From Pseudomonas capeferrum (GTDB taxonomy: Bacteria; Pseudomonadota; Gammaproteobacteria; Pseudomonadales; Pseudomonadaceae): a stretch of 51,004 bases of DNA. This document shows, piece after piece, positions 7,602 to 15,912 of the stretch (its first letter is position 1; each line of letters opens with the position of its first letter). The notes under the pieces are model-generated. The model had not been told where the DNA came from, did no database searches, and was given only the letters and a program-made list of their open reading frames with translations. The position numbers and the translations under genes are program-made. The stretch is taken from positions 1 to 51,004 of the forward strand of contig NZ_JAAMQM010000033.1 of NCBI RefSeq assembly GCF_013523055.1, read 5' to 3'.

Positions 7602-8798
7602 ATGAGCCTGTTTTCCGCTGTCGAGCTGGCACCCCGCGACCCTATCCTGGGCCTCAACGAAGCATTCATCGCCGATACCCGCACCGACAAGGTGAACCTG
7701 GGCGTGGGCGTCTACTGCAATGAGGAAGGCCGCATTCCGCTGCTGCGCGCTGTCATCGAAGCCGAGACCCAGCGTGCCGCACAGCACGCCTCCCGCGGCT
7801 ACCTGCCGATCGACGGGATCGCCACCTACGACCAGGCCGTACAGAAGCTGCTCTTCGGCGCCGAGTCGCCCCTGCTGGCCGAAGGCCGTGTCGTGACAGT
7901 CCAGGCAGTGGGTGGCACCGGCGCCTTGAAGATCGGTGCCGACTTCCTCAAGCGCCTGGCACCTGACACCGTGGTCGCCATCAGCGACCCAAGCTGGGAA
8001 AACCACCGCGCGCTGTTCGAAACCGCCGGTTTCCCGGTGCGGAACTACCGCTATTACGACGCGCCCAGCCACGATGTAGATCGCGCTGGCATGCTGGAAG
8101 ACCTGGACGCCTTGCCCTCCGGCTCGGTGATCGTGCTTCACGCCTGCTGCCATAACCCGACCGGTGTCGACCTGACCCTGGAAGACTGGAAAAACGTCCT
8201 CGAGGTGATCAAGGCCAAGGGGCATGTACCCTTCCTCGACATGGCCTATCAGGGCTTCGGCGACGGCATCGCCGAAGACGCCTTCGCCGTGCGACTGTTC
8301 GCGGAGTCGGGCCTGAATTTCTTCGTCTCCAGCTCGTTCTCCAAGTCGTTCTCGCTGTATGGCGAGCGCGTCGGCGCACTGTCGATCGTGACCGACTCCA
8401 AGGACGAGAGCACCCGCGTCCTGTCCCAGGTCAAGCGCGTGATCCGCACCACCTACTCCAATCCGCCGACCCATGGCGCCAGCATCGTTGCCGCCGTGCT
8501 CAACGACGCGCAATTGAGCCAGTCCTGGGAAACCGAGCTGGGCGAGATGCGCGGTCGCATTCATGGCATGCGCAAGCAGATGGTCGAACTGCTCGCCCAG
8601 TACGGCGCCAAGCGCGACTTCAGCTTCGTGGGTCGTCAACGCGGGATGTTCTCCTACTCCGGCCTGACCGCCGAGCAGGTTGCACGTCTGAAGAACGAAT
8701 TCGGCATCTACGCGCTGGATACCGGCCGGATCTGCGTCGCCGCCCTGAACCAGAGCAACATCCATGTGGTGACCAAGGCTATCGTCGCGGTCCTGTAA
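7602..8798 (+). CDS. tyrB: Aromatic/aspartate aminotransferase
   Basis: A PLP-dependent class I aminotransferase acting on aromatic amino acids, aspartate and 2-oxoglutarate. The 398-residue length and start (MSLFSAVELAPRDPILGLNE) match the AspC/TyrB family. CHNPTGVDLT (183-192) and SSSFSKSFSLYGERVG with the PLP lysine at 248 are the cofactor-site motifs. The ATG at 7602 is chosen because homologues begin there and a purine stretch (CCAAGG) precedes it; the reading frame is open for another 2.2 kb upstream, but that part is the antisense of uvrB. TyrB and AspC cannot be separated with certainty by eye; the aromatic enzyme is the usual pseudomonad assignment next to uvrB. Confidence 0.92.
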   Translation: MSLFSAVELAPRDPILGLNEAFIADTRTDKVNLGVGVYCNEEGRIPLLRAVIEAETQRAAQHASRGYLPIDGIATYDQAVQKLLFGAESPLLAEGRVVTVQAVGGTGALKIGADFLKRLAPDTVVAISDPSWENHRALFETAGFPVRNYRYYDAPSHDVDRAGMLEDLDALPSGSVIVLHACCHNPTGVDLTLEDWKNVLEVIKAKGHVPFLDMAYQGFGDGIAEDAFAVRLFAESGLNFFVSSSFSKSFSLYGERVGALSIVTDSKDESTRVLSQVKRVIRTTYSNPPTHGASIVAAVLNDAQLSQSWETELGEMRGRIHGMRKQMVELLAQYGAKRDFSFVGRQRGMFSYSGLTAEQVARLKNEFGIYALDTGRICVAALNQSNIHVVTKAIVAVL

Positions 8799-8808
8799 TC
8801 CATCGACT

Positions 8809-8837
8809 GCTAAAGGGAAGCTTGACTTCCCTTTAGC
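8809..8837 (+). terminator. Hairpin after tyrB
   Basis: A perfect 12-bp stem, GCTAAAGGGAAG (8809-8820) and its complement (8826-8837), closes a five-base loop. There is no T-tract after it, so termination may be partial. The -35 box of the tRNA-Asn promoter lies inside this hairpin. Confidence 0.6.
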
Positions 8838-8849
8838 AATCAGTAAGAT
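8822..8849 (+). promoter_or_regulatory. Sigma-70 promoter of tRNA-Asn
   Basis: TTGACT (8822-8827) and TAAGAT (8844-8849) are spaced by 16 bases and end 11 bases before the tRNA. The -35 overlaps the loop and right arm of the tyrB hairpin. Confidence 0.7.
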
Positions 8850-8860
8850 ACGCCTCAGAT

Positions 8861-8936
8861 TCCGCGATAGCTCAGTCGGTAGAGCAAATGACTGTTAATC
8901 ATTGGGTCCCTGGTTCGAGTCCAGGTCGCGGAGCCA
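8861..8936 (+). tRNA. tRNA-Asn (GUU)
   Basis: A 76-nt tRNA with encoded CCA. The anticodon loop is CTGTTAA with anticodon GTT; TCCGCGA/TCGCGGA forms the acceptor stem and GGTTCGAGTCC the T-arm. Confidence 0.97.
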
Positions 8937-8943
8937 AATACTG

Positions 8944-8978
8944 AAAACCTCCAGTTGCGCAAGCACTGGAGGTTTTTT
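8944..8978. terminator. Bidirectional Rho-independent terminator
   Basis: AACCTCCAGT and ACTGGAGGTT pair around a nine-base loop with TTTTTT after it on the plus strand and TTTT on the minus strand. It can end both the tRNA-Asn transcript and the converging DUF1285 operon. Confidence 0.85.
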
Positions 8979-8994
8979 CATTTCCGGCCGGGTG

Positions 8995-9555
8995 TCAGAC
9001 CCGACCAATGGGATAGAACGCCCCGCTACTCCAGACGCCCAACCACTCTTGGCCATCGATCTGCCGTGGCACCGCCAGTTCGACCAACTGATAGAACACG
9101 TTCCGATTGATCAACGCCTCAAGGTTTCCCCGAACGACGACATAAGGCGCAGGTTCCTGGGTCCGTGGATCGATTTCCACGCGCAAGGGATGATCCGACC
9201 CGGCATCGACCTGATCCTCGACATTGCTGGTGAACCGCAGCACCTGCTGTTCGCCATGGCCGAGCGTTTCCAGAATCACGGCAACGAAGGGGGCGTCATC
9301 GACCTTGATCCCTACCTTCTCGACCGGGGTTACCAGGAAATAGTCATCGCCTTCGCGGCGGATGATGGTCGAGAACAGGCGCACCATCGGCTTGCGCCCG
9401 ATCGGGGTACCCAGGTAATACCAGGTCCCGTCTCGCGCGATACGCATATCGATGTCGCCACAGAAATCCGGATTCCACAGGTGCACCGGCGGTAGCCCCT
9501 TCCCCGCTGCGGGGATCTGGGATAGAAGATCATCGGCCTTCGCACTACCGGTCAT
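8995..9555 (-). CDS. DUF1285 family protein
   Basis: A 186-residue cytoplasmic protein with no signal peptide or membrane segment. It matches the DUF1285 pattern: an N-terminal PPVHLWNPDFCGDIDMRI block, GTWYYLGTPIGR, RLFSTIIRREGDDYFLVTPVEKVGI, and a C-terminal half rich in beta-strand (LRFTSNVEDQV, NRNVFYQLVELA). Structures of this family are known but a biochemical function is not. It begins after a good AGGAG and follows the DUF4823 lipoprotein gene by only 14 bases, so the two are probably co-transcribed. Family assignment is from memory of conserved blocks. Confidence 0.85.
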   Translation of the reverse strand: MTGSAKADDLLSQIPAAGKGLPPVHLWNPDFCGDIDMRIARDGTWYYLGTPIGRKPMVRLFSTIIRREGDDYFLVTPVEKVGIKVDDAPFVAVILETLGHGEQQVLRFTSNVEDQVDAGSDHPLRVEIDPRTQEPAPYVVVRGNLEALINRNVFYQLVELAVPRQIDGQEWLGVWSSGAFYPIGRV

Positions 9556-9569
9556 TGCGCTCTCCTCTC

Positions 9570-10175
9570 TTAGCGGCTCATGCCTAACAGACTACGAGCG
9601 TAATCGCGCAAGGGGGGCCCTAGCAAATCTTCCGGCTTGTTGTCATGGAACGTCAACAAACCGCCGCGACTGCGTACCCGTGCCGTGTCGATGAGATAAC
9701 GCGTGCTTGTCTCGATCAGCATCATCTGCACAACGCCAGTGTCGACCCCCAGGCGGTCGACCGCCTGTTCGTCATACCACTCGTCACTGTTGCCGATGCG
9801 GTCGTCGGTCCGCGCAAAGCGGGTATACAGCACATAGTGCGCGCCTACCGACCGAGCTTCAGCCAGCGCCTCCTCGAGCCCCAGTGGACCCTGGGCACGA
9901 CGCACCAACGGGAAATACTCGACGAATGCGTCGAACGCCTCTTCGGCCACCACGTTCGGCCGCGGCAGCGCCCCACGCCCAGGCGGTGCGAAGGCGCCTT
10001 GACCGATGAAGATGAAGGAATCGGGCTGAAGCCGCACGGACAGTGTGCGACGGGTATCACTATGGTCGAGCAACCCCGCATCGCTCATGTGGTATCGGAC
10101 GCCTTCGCCCATATCGCTGACATTCATGCAGCCGCCCAACGCCATGAGCGCCAGCAGCAAGACCAGGCTACGCAT
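9570..10175 (-). CDS. DUF4823 family lipoprotein
   Basis: A 201-residue predicted lipoprotein. MRSLVLLLALMALGGCMN is a short signal peptide with lipobox L-G-G-C, so Cys16 should be lipidated; the residue after it is Met, which does not signal inner-membrane retention, so an outer-membrane location is likely. The rest is soluble, with a stretch around AEARSVGAHYVLYTRF and a region typical of DUF4823. The ATG at 10175 is chosen because GGAG precedes it at nine bases and the signal peptide starts there. It leads a two-gene unit with the DUF1285 gene. Function unknown. Confidence 0.88.
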   Translation of the reverse strand: MRSLVLLLALMALGGCMNVSDMGEGVRYHMSDAGLLDHSDTRRTLSVRLQPDSFIFIGQGAFAPPGRGALPRPNVVAEEAFDAFVEYFPLVRRAQGPLGLEEALAEARSVGAHYVLYTRFARTDDRIGNSDEWYDEQAVDRLGVDTGVVQMMLIETSTRYLIDTARVRSRGGLLTFHDNKPEDLLGPPLRDYARSLLGMSR

Positions 10176-10306
10176 CTTTTTCTCCAGAGCCGGCGACGAA
10201 AAACCGGCGAACAGCCGCGTGATGCAGCTTTTGCGCCAGGTTCCGACACCCATTGCTTCACTGTCGCGGCGCCTGCCTGGATCCGGAGTTGCGCGTTTGG
10301 GTTGCC

Positions 10307-10942
10307 TCAGCCTGCGGGGTCCGGATCACGCTTGCGCTTGTTGCCCATGCGCACACCGATGTCCATGAGGAACTGGAAGAAACCTTCCTGATCTTCCAGG
10401 ACATTGCTCCAGAACGGCGAATGGTAGAGGGCCACCGCGCCATGGACCAGTGCCCAGGCTGCGCAATAGTGGAAGTATGGAGGCACGTCCTCAAGCTTGC
10501 CCTCGCTGATCCGACCTTTGATCAACAGGGTAAGGCGGTCGAAATTGGAGGCGCGAATGCTGTGCAGCTCCTGAACCAGCTCCGGCACCTGGTTGCCCTT
10601 GACTACCTTTTCTTCGAGACGGTCGAACAGCCGATAGCGCTGGGGATCGCGCATGCGGAACTCGAAATAGGCGCGCGACAAGGCTTCCTTGTCGCGATCG
10701 ACATCGGCCGAATGCAGCAGGGCATTCAGATCACGTTCATAGTCCAGCATGAGGCGCAGGTAGATTTCGGCCTTGGACTTGAAGTGCTTGTAGATGGTGC
10801 CTTTGCCGATACCCACGGCATCGGCGATCATCTCGACGGTGACGCTGTCTTCACCCTGTTCGAGAAACAGCTTCAGCGCCGTATCGAGGATCTCTTGTTC
10901 GCGGCGGCGAAACTCACGGACCTTACGAGGTTCTTTCTGCAT
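10307..10942 (-). CDS. TetR-family transcriptional regulator
   Basis: A 211-residue DNA-binding repressor-type protein. The N-terminal TetR domain covers about residues 15-65: ILDTALKLFLEQGEDSVTVEMIADAVG leads into the recognition helix GIGKGTIYKHFKSK (about 46-59). The C-terminal ligand domain contains FHYCAAWALVHGAVALYHSPF. The ATG at 10942 is chosen as the first residue before the basic N-terminus; the upstream extension to 11011 would add a hydrophobic stretch unusual in TetR proteins. No strong ribosome site is visible. Its ligand and targets cannot be read from sequence. The gene sits next to the rgsA locus, as remembered for PA2957 in P. aeruginosa. Confidence 0.93.
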   Translation of the reverse strand: MQKEPRKVREFRRREQEILDTALKLFLEQGEDSVTVEMIADAVGIGKGTIYKHFKSKAEIYLRLMLDYERDLNALLHSADVDRDKEALSRAYFEFRMRDPQRYRLFDRLEEKVVKGNQVPELVQELHSIRASNFDRLTLLIKGRISEGKLEDVPPYFHYCAAWALVHGAVALYHSPFWSNVLEDQEGFFQFLMDIGVRMGNKRKRDPDPAG

Positions 10943-11003
10943 ATGAAGAAGGACTGGATGAAAAAAGAAGCAGATTATTATGCCTATCTTGCAGGAAATT
11001 GCA

Positions 11004-11014
11004 CGGATCATCCG
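11004..11014. promoter_or_regulatory. Short palindrome upstream of tetR-type gene
   Basis: CGGATCATCCG is a perfect 11-base palindrome with one central base, 62 bases before the regulator start codon. It could be an autoregulatory operator; it is short enough to be chance. Confidence 0.25.
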
Positions 11015-11229
11015 TTCATATCAATGTTTCATGATGAGTTTGCGCAGTCGCGCGGATAGAGACGAGCGCCGGATGGGTGCAACACCTAGGCTGTCGGGCC
11101 AAGCCGAAAAAAGCCGCGCAACGCCTGGTTCAACGCTCGATAGTGCTTTCAAAGCGCAATGATTCCCCGTCGTATTCCAAATCTGTTTAAAAAATGAGCG
11201 ATTGCCAGTGGCGCGCGGCCAAACATGAC

Positions 11230-11236
11230 CAATACT
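11230..11236 (+). promoter_or_regulatory. rgsA: Candidate RpoS-type -10 element of rgsA
   Basis: CAATACT matches the sigma-S-preferred CTATACT at six of seven positions, including the C at -13, and lies just before the inferred start of RgsA. RgsA is known as RpoS-dependent, which agrees. No convincing -35 is seen, as is common for sigma-S promoters. Confidence 0.5.
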
Positions 11237-11239
11237 AGA

Positions 11240-11359
11240 AGTGTTGACACGGCACACCCCCCAGTGCCGTGCTGATAAAGGTGCCTACGGACCGTGCACC
11301 TTTGTTTTACTCCTAATGGTCTTGACCCGGATTCCTCCCCCAGAACCCGGGTTTTTTTT
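11240..11359 (+). ncRNA. rgsA: Small regulatory RNA RgsA (P16)
   Basis: An approximately 120-nt RNA between the TetR gene and tatD, the locus known for RgsA in pseudomonads. Three stem-loops can be read: SL1 (11248-11271) with 8 perfect pairs and a C-rich loop; SL2 (11277-11303) AAAGGTGC/GCACCTTT; SL3 (11325-11359), ACCCGG/CCGGGT followed by eight T residues, a Rho-independent terminator. The single-stranded stretch between SL2 and SL3 (about 11304-11324) contains UUUUACUCCUAAUGG, complementary to the acpP ribosome-binding site. RgsA is an Hfq-associated, stationary-phase sRNA reported to repress acpP and fis. The exact 5' end is inferred. Confidence 0.85.
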
Positions 11360-11422
11360 ATCTGCTGGGGGTTACCTTCAGAGTGCTTGCGACCGCTTCT
11401 CGCGGCCATCGGTACATCGCTA

Positions 11423-12205
11423 TCAAGCAACCCGAGCCAGGGGGAATAGTCGCTTGAAATTGTCAGTGGTCTGCCGAGCCAGACGCTCATAGGATTCGCC
11501 TCGCACCTGAGCGATGAACTCGGCCACTTCGCGCACGTACTGCGGCAGATTGGGCTTGCCGCGGTAAGGGATTGGCGCAAGGTAGGGCGAATCGGTTTCC
11601 ACCAGCAAGCGATCGGCGGGGACCTGGCGCGCCACTTCGCGCAGGCCGTCGGCATTGCGGAAGGTAACGATGCCCGACAACGAGATGTAGTAGCCAAGGT
11701 CCAGCGCCGCCTTGGCCATGTCCCAGTCTTCGGTAAAGCAGTGCAGAACCCCGGCTTGGGGCAGGCTTGCTTCACGCAACAGAGTCAGTGTGTCGGCACG
11801 CGCGGCGCGCGTATGGACGATCACCGGCTTGCCAGTCAGGCGTGAAGCTTCCAGGTGCAAGCGGAAGGATGTCTGCTGGAGCTCGGCGGCTTCCGGCTCA
11901 TAGTGATAGTCGAGTCCCGTTTCACCGATGGCTACCACATGCGGATGCGTCAGCTCCCGCAGCAGCCACTCCAACGCTGGTGCTTCGCCGGGCGCGAGAT
12001 CCAAGGGGTGTATACCGACGGAGCAATCGACATCGGCATACTGCTCGCTCAATGACTTCACCGCGCCGGCATTCTCGGCGCTCACCCCGATACACAGGAA
12101 ATGCCCGACACCGCGATCACGGGCGGCCTGCAGCGCGGCATCGAGCGAGCCCTGGTGGGCAGTCAGGTCAAGACGGTCAAGGTGACAATGGGAATCTACG
12201 AGCAT
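11423..12205 (-). CDS. tatD: TatD-family metal-dependent deoxyribonuclease
   Basis: A 260-residue TIM-barrel hydrolase of the TatD family (3'-5' DNase activity and possible DNA fragmentation or repair role). MLVDSHCHLD gives the metal-binding H-x-H at residues 6 and 8; GETGLDYHYE supplies the conserved Glu, and ETDSPYLAP near residue 205 is the C-terminal metal motif. The ATG at 12205 is the family start. Only 40 bases separate it from holB, so it ends the leftward replication/envelope series. It is convergent with RgsA. The substrate specificity cannot be narrowed beyond the family. Confidence 0.95.
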   Translation of the reverse strand: MLVDSHCHLDRLDLTAHQGSLDAALQAARDRGVGHFLCIGVSAENAGAVKSLSEQYADVDCSVGIHPLDLAPGEAPALEWLLRELTHPHVVAIGETGLDYHYEPEAAELQQTSFRLHLEASRLTGKPVIVHTRAARADTLTLLREASLPQAGVLHCFTEDWDMAKAALDLGYYISLSGIVTFRNADGLREVARQVPADRLLVETDSPYLAPIPYRGKPNLPQYVREVAEFIAQVRGESYERLARQTTDNFKRLFPLARVA

Positions 12206-12245
12206 GGGAAATAGCACACATGAAAAAAATGGAGGATGACCAGGC

Positions 12246-13232
12246 TCAACGCGAACCCGGCAACTGGGCCCAGAATGCCAGCAGCGCCTCGAGCAACAGA
12301 ACACGATTGAGGTTGGCCTTGCCGAGCACCTTCTGACGCTGCTCGAGGATCCACGCCTGGATCTCCAGGACCTTGTCCTGTCGACTTTTCTGCGCGAGGT
12401 ATTGGATGACCTTGCGCATGTCAGCCATGCCCAGGCCCTCTTCGTCCTGTGTCAGTTGATAGCGCAGGACGCGATACGACCAGTCGCAGAACCAGTCGAA
12501 CAGCAGCAACAAGGGAATGCCATTCCACGCCTCGGCCAGCTGACTGGGCGACTGCTGCTGCTTGAGAAGCTTCTTGACCCCTTCAGTGACCAACGCCCGC
12601 TGCTCGCGAACACCCTGCGCCTGCAGGCTGACGGCAGTCAAGGGCGAGCCGGCAGCCAGGCTGAGCAGTTCATCGCGCTCCACTTCATCACAGTCAGGCA
12701 GCGCCGTGGCGAGCCACTCCTGGCTCTGGGCCAGACTAGGCTGCGGACAGGCGACTTGCTGGCAGCGGCTCTTGATGGTGGGCAATAGACGGCTCGGCTG
12801 ATGGCTGACCAACAGCAGGACGGTGTTGCCGGACGGCTCCTCGAGGCTCTTGAGCAGCGCGTTGGAAGCGTTGACGTTCATGGCCTCGACCGGCTCGATC
12901 AAGATCACCTTGCGTCCACCCAGTTGCGCGGTCTGGACCACGAAGGACACCAGGTCGCGAACCTGGTCCACCTTGATCGGCTTGTCGGCGTCTTCCGGCT
13001 CCAGTACGAAATTGTCCGGATGGCTACCCGCCTTGAGCAGCAGGCAAGACTTGCACTGCCCACAAGCGTCCAGCGCCTGCGGTCGCTGGCATAACAGACG
13101 CGCCATGAGCCGCTCTGCCAGCGCACGCTTGCCGATCCCTTGCACACCATGGAGCAGGTAGGCGTGGGCATGCTGCTGACGTCCGGCCAGTTGCTGCCAT
13201 GACGCCTGCTGCCACGGATAGGCTTCAGCCAC
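12246..13232 (-). CDS. holB: DNA polymerase III delta-prime subunit
   Basis: Part of the clamp loader that opens the beta clamp. The 328-residue protein has an AAA+ fold with HGVQGIGKRALAERL (residues 28-42) at the P-loop, a zinc-module cysteine cluster (Cys48, 57, 60, 63 in LLCQ and DACGQCKSC), NASNALLKSLEEP, and SRCQQV. The frame opens at 13331, but the start is taken as GTG at 13230-13232 (M-A-E-A-Y-P-W), overlapping the tmk stop codon, with GGAG inside the tmk end at good spacing; this agrees with the usual N-terminus MA-x-x-YPWQ. It is translationally coupled to tmk. Confidence 0.95.
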   Translation of the reverse strand: MAEAYPWQQASWQQLAGRQQHAHAYLLHGVQGIGKRALAERLMARLLCQRPQALDACGQCKSCLLLKAGSHPDNFVLEPEDADKPIKVDQVRDLVSFVVQTAQLGGRKVILIEPVEAMNVNASNALLKSLEEPSGNTVLLLVSHQPSRLLPTIKSRCQQVACPQPSLAQSQEWLATALPDCDEVERDELLSLAAGSPLTAVSLQAQGVREQRALVTEGVKKLLKQQQSPSQLAEAWNGIPLLLLFDWFCDWSYRVLRYQLTQDEEGLGMADMRKVIQYLAQKSRQDKVLEIQAWILEQRQKVLGKANLNRVLLLEALLAFWAQLPGSR

Positions 13233-13857
13233 GGTACCGCTCCAGGATGACCGGCACCAGGCCATCGAGGGTACGCTGTACGGTGTCGAGTGGCTGCGCC
13301 GCATCCAGCAGGCTGTAACGCTGCGGTTCACGGCGCGCTCGTTCCAGGTAGGCGTGACGAACGGCCTCGAAGAAGGCCAGGCCCTCCTGCTCGAAACGAT
13401 CCAGACGGCCGCGAGCGGCAGCGCGGGCCAGGCCGACCTCCACGGGGAGGTCGAAGACCAGGGTCAGGTCAGGGCGCAGATCCCCCTGGACGAAGCGCTC
13501 CAGGATCGCGATGCGTTCGACCGACAGGCCACGTCCACCACCCTGGTAGGCGTAGGTCGCATCCGTGAAGCGGTCGCACAGTACGATTGCGCCACGCGCC
13601 AATGCCGGACGAATGACCTGCGCCAGGTGCTGGGCACGCGCGGCGAACACCAGCAGCAGCTCGGTATCGGCATCCATCACTTCATCGCTCGGTGCCAGCA
13701 GCAGCTCTCGGATCCGCTCGGCGAGGGGCGTTCCGCCCGGCTCGCGCGTCAGAAGCACGTCCAGGCCCCGCTCGCGCAACCGCGCCGCCAGGTATTCTCG
13801 ATTGGTGCTCTTGCCCGCACCTTCCGGGCCTTCCAGGGTAATAAACAAGCCGCTCAC
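13225..13857 (-). CDS. tmk: Thymidylate kinase
   Basis: Phosphorylates dTMP to dTDP for DNA synthesis. The 210-residue protein carries GPEGAGKS (10-17) as P-loop, TREPGGTP (37-44) that contacts substrate, and DRFTDATYAYQGGGR (95-109) including the DRx motif. The LID region holds ARGRLDRFE. It follows mltG by 18 bases and overlaps the GTG start of holB. Confidence 0.97.
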   Translation of the reverse strand: MSGLFITLEGPEGAGKSTNREYLAARLRERGLDVLLTREPGGTPLAERIRELLLAPSDEVMDADTELLLVFAARAQHLAQVIRPALARGAIVLCDRFTDATYAYQGGGRGLSVERIAILERFVQGDLRPDLTLVFDLPVEVGLARAAARGRLDRFEQEGLAFFEAVRHAYLERARREPQRYSLLDAAQPLDTVQRTLDGLVPVILERYRG

Positions 13858-13875
13858 AGGCAGTCCTTCAATTGA

Positions 13876-15093
13876 TCAGCGAGTTGCCGGCTCTTCGGCC
13901 GGCGCAGAGTCGGGAGTCAGTACAGGCACCTCGGTGCCGGGCGCAGGGTTGCCATCAGATGGCTCGATGTGGTCATCCGGCGATGGCGTGGCTGGCTCGT
14001 CGGTAGCGCCCTGCTCCCCGGTAGTCGGCGCGGCGGCGTCGCCGCTATCGTTACCCGACTGCGGCGCCGGGCTCGAGCGATAGTCCGAGCGACGCTTGAG
14101 CTGGTATTCGCGCACCGCCGTATTGTGTTCATCCAGGTCATCGGAGAAGACGTGGCTGCCGTCACCCCGGGCCACGAAGTACAGGCTTTTGCCTTCCAGG
14201 GGGTTGAGCGCGGCGTGGATCGCCTCGCGTCCGACCATGGCGATCGGCGTCGGCGGCAAACCGGTCATGGTATAGGTGTTATAAGGCGTCGGTTCGCGCA
14301 AGTCGGCTCGGGTAATACGACCGTTATAGCGCTCGCCCATGCCATAGATCACCGTGGGGTCGGTCTGCAGCATCATCCCCAGGCGCAAACGACGGATGAA
14401 CACACCGGCGATCTGGCCACGCTCCTGCGGAACACCGGTTTCCTTTTCCACCAGGGACGCCATGATCAGGGCCTGGTAGGGGTCACGGTAAGGCAGGTCG
14501 GTGGAACGCTGGGCCCATTCGCGCGCCAGGACTTCCTCCAAGCGCATGTAGGCCTGTTGCAGCAGCTCCACATCGGTCATGCCGCGCACGAAACGGTAGG
14601 TATCCGGGAAGAAGCGTCCCTCGGGGAAGACACCGGTGTGACCCAGCTTGTCCATCACCTCGGCATCGGAAAAACCATCGAGAGTCTGGGTGATCTTTTC
14701 ATGACGGGCGATCGCGCTACGGACCTGACGGAATGTCCAGCCTTCGACCAAGGTCATGCTGTATTGCACGACCTCTCCGCGTCGCCAGGCTTCGAACATG
14801 TCTTGCACGGTCATTCCTGGGGACAGGCGGTATTCACCAGTATGCAGCGGCACACCCGCCATATTGAATCGCCAGTACAGACGCAACCAGAAAGCGTCGT
14901 CGAGGATGCCCTCGCCTTCCAGGCGATAGAACATGCGGTTCGGTGTAGTCCCAGTAGGCACATCGAGCATCTGCTCCTGCGTGACCTGCAGGGGTTGATC
15001 CAGGGCGGAGTGTACCTTCCAGGCCGACCAGCCCACTGCCAGCCCAGCCAGAATCAAACACATTTCCAGCAACAGCAGGAATTTACGTCTCAC
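13876..15093 (-). CDS. mltG: Endolytic murein transglycosylase MltG, long-tailed
   Basis: An inner-membrane lytic transglycosylase that cuts nascent glycan strands and sets their length. The 405-residue protein has one N-terminal membrane anchor (about 5-24), a LysM-like segment, and the YceG catalytic domain with SLVEKETGV; the catalytic glutamate falls at residue 218, the same number as in E. coli. The core ends near residue 340; a ~65-residue tail rich in Pro, Ala, Thr, Asp and Glu follows and looks disordered. The start is GTG, three bases after the pabC stop. E. coli MltG is about 340 residues, so the tail is extra. Confidence 0.93.
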   Translation of the reverse strand: MRRKFLLLLEMCLILAGLAVGWSAWKVHSALDQPLQVTQEQMLDVPTGTTPNRMFYRLEGEGILDDAFWLRLYWRFNMAGVPLHTGEYRLSPGMTVQDMFEAWRRGEVVQYSMTLVEGWTFRQVRSAIARHEKITQTLDGFSDAEVMDKLGHTGVFPEGRFFPDTYRFVRGMTDVELLQQAYMRLEEVLAREWAQRSTDLPYRDPYQALIMASLVEKETGVPQERGQIAGVFIRRLRLGMMLQTDPTVIYGMGERYNGRITRADLREPTPYNTYTMTGLPPTPIAMVGREAIHAALNPLEGKSLYFVARGDGSHVFSDDLDEHNTAVREYQLKRRSDYRSSPAPQSGNDSGDAAAPTTGEQGATDEPATPSPDDHIEPSDGNPAPGTEVPVLTPDSAPAEEPATR

Positions 15094-15096
15094 GAA

Positions 15097-15912
15097 TCAG
15101 GCATCCAATAGCGTTTGGGCAACGGCCTGCAGTCTACGGGTCAGCGATCCTGGCGGCCAGTTCGAGGCGGCGAATGCGCGGACCGGCCAGACCCCGTAGA
15201 CACTGTTGCAGAGGAAAACTTCATCGGCCTTTTCCAGGTCCGACAGTGACAGGTCCCTGATCTGAACAGGGATCCCGAGGCCGGGCGCCAGGTCCAGCAA
15301 GGCGGCGCGCATCACACCGGCGACGCCGCAGCGACTGAGGCAAGCGGTCTGCAGCACGCCGTCGCGGACGATGAAAAGGTTGCTGTAGACCCCCTCGATC
15401 ACCCGCCCGCTGGTGTCGCGCATCAGCCCCTCGGCATGCTCGCTATCCTGCCATTCGGCGCGCGCCAACACCTGCTCCAGACGGTTGAGATGTTTGAGCC
15501 CGGCAAGGCGTGGTTGTTCCGCCAGACGGGTGCTGCAAGGGTACAGGCGTACGCCGTGCTCGCCGTTGCCGGCCGGATAACCAGGCGCTGGGGTGCCTTG
15601 AAGAATGCGACGCGACAAGGCCCCGTCAGCCGGCGCATAGCCACGCTGACTGTCACCGCGAGTGAGGATCAGCTTGGCCACGCCATTATCCAAGGCCCTG
15701 GCGTAGCGCAGGACCTCGTCACGCACAAGGGCGATATCGACCGGGATCGCCAAACGCTGGCAACCCAGCGCGAGGCGCCCCAGGTGACCTTCCAGCAAAG
15801 CCGGATGACCAGCCCTGACCGCAATGGTCTCGAACAGACCATCGCCGTAGGCCAGTCCACGATTCTGCAGATTGACCGCAGTCGCAGGTTGGCCATCTAT
15901 CCAGCCATGCAT
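15097..15912 (-). CDS. pabC: Aminodeoxychorismate lyase
   Basis: A fold-type IV PLP enzyme that releases pyruvate from 4-amino-4-deoxychorismate to give p-aminobenzoate for folate. The 271 residues include the N-terminal NRGLAYGDGLFETI block, the PLP lysine at 140 in GLKHLNRLEQV, and SNLFIV and FLCNSVYGVWPV near the C-terminus. The start codon overlaps the fabF stop in TGATG, so translation is coupled to fabF, the standard fabF-pabC-mltG-tmk-holB order. Confidence 0.95.
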   Translation of the reverse strand: MHGWIDGQPATAVNLQNRGLAYGDGLFETIAVRAGHPALLEGHLGRLALGCQRLAIPVDIALVRDEVLRYARALDNGVAKLILTRGDSQRGYAPADGALSRRILQGTPAPGYPAGNGEHGVRLYPCSTRLAEQPRLAGLKHLNRLEQVLARAEWQDSEHAEGLMRDTSGRVIEGVYSNLFIVRDGVLQTACLSRCGVAGVMRAALLDLAPGLGIPVQIRDLSLSDLEKADEVFLCNSVYGVWPVRAFAASNWPPGSLTRRLQAVAQTLLDA

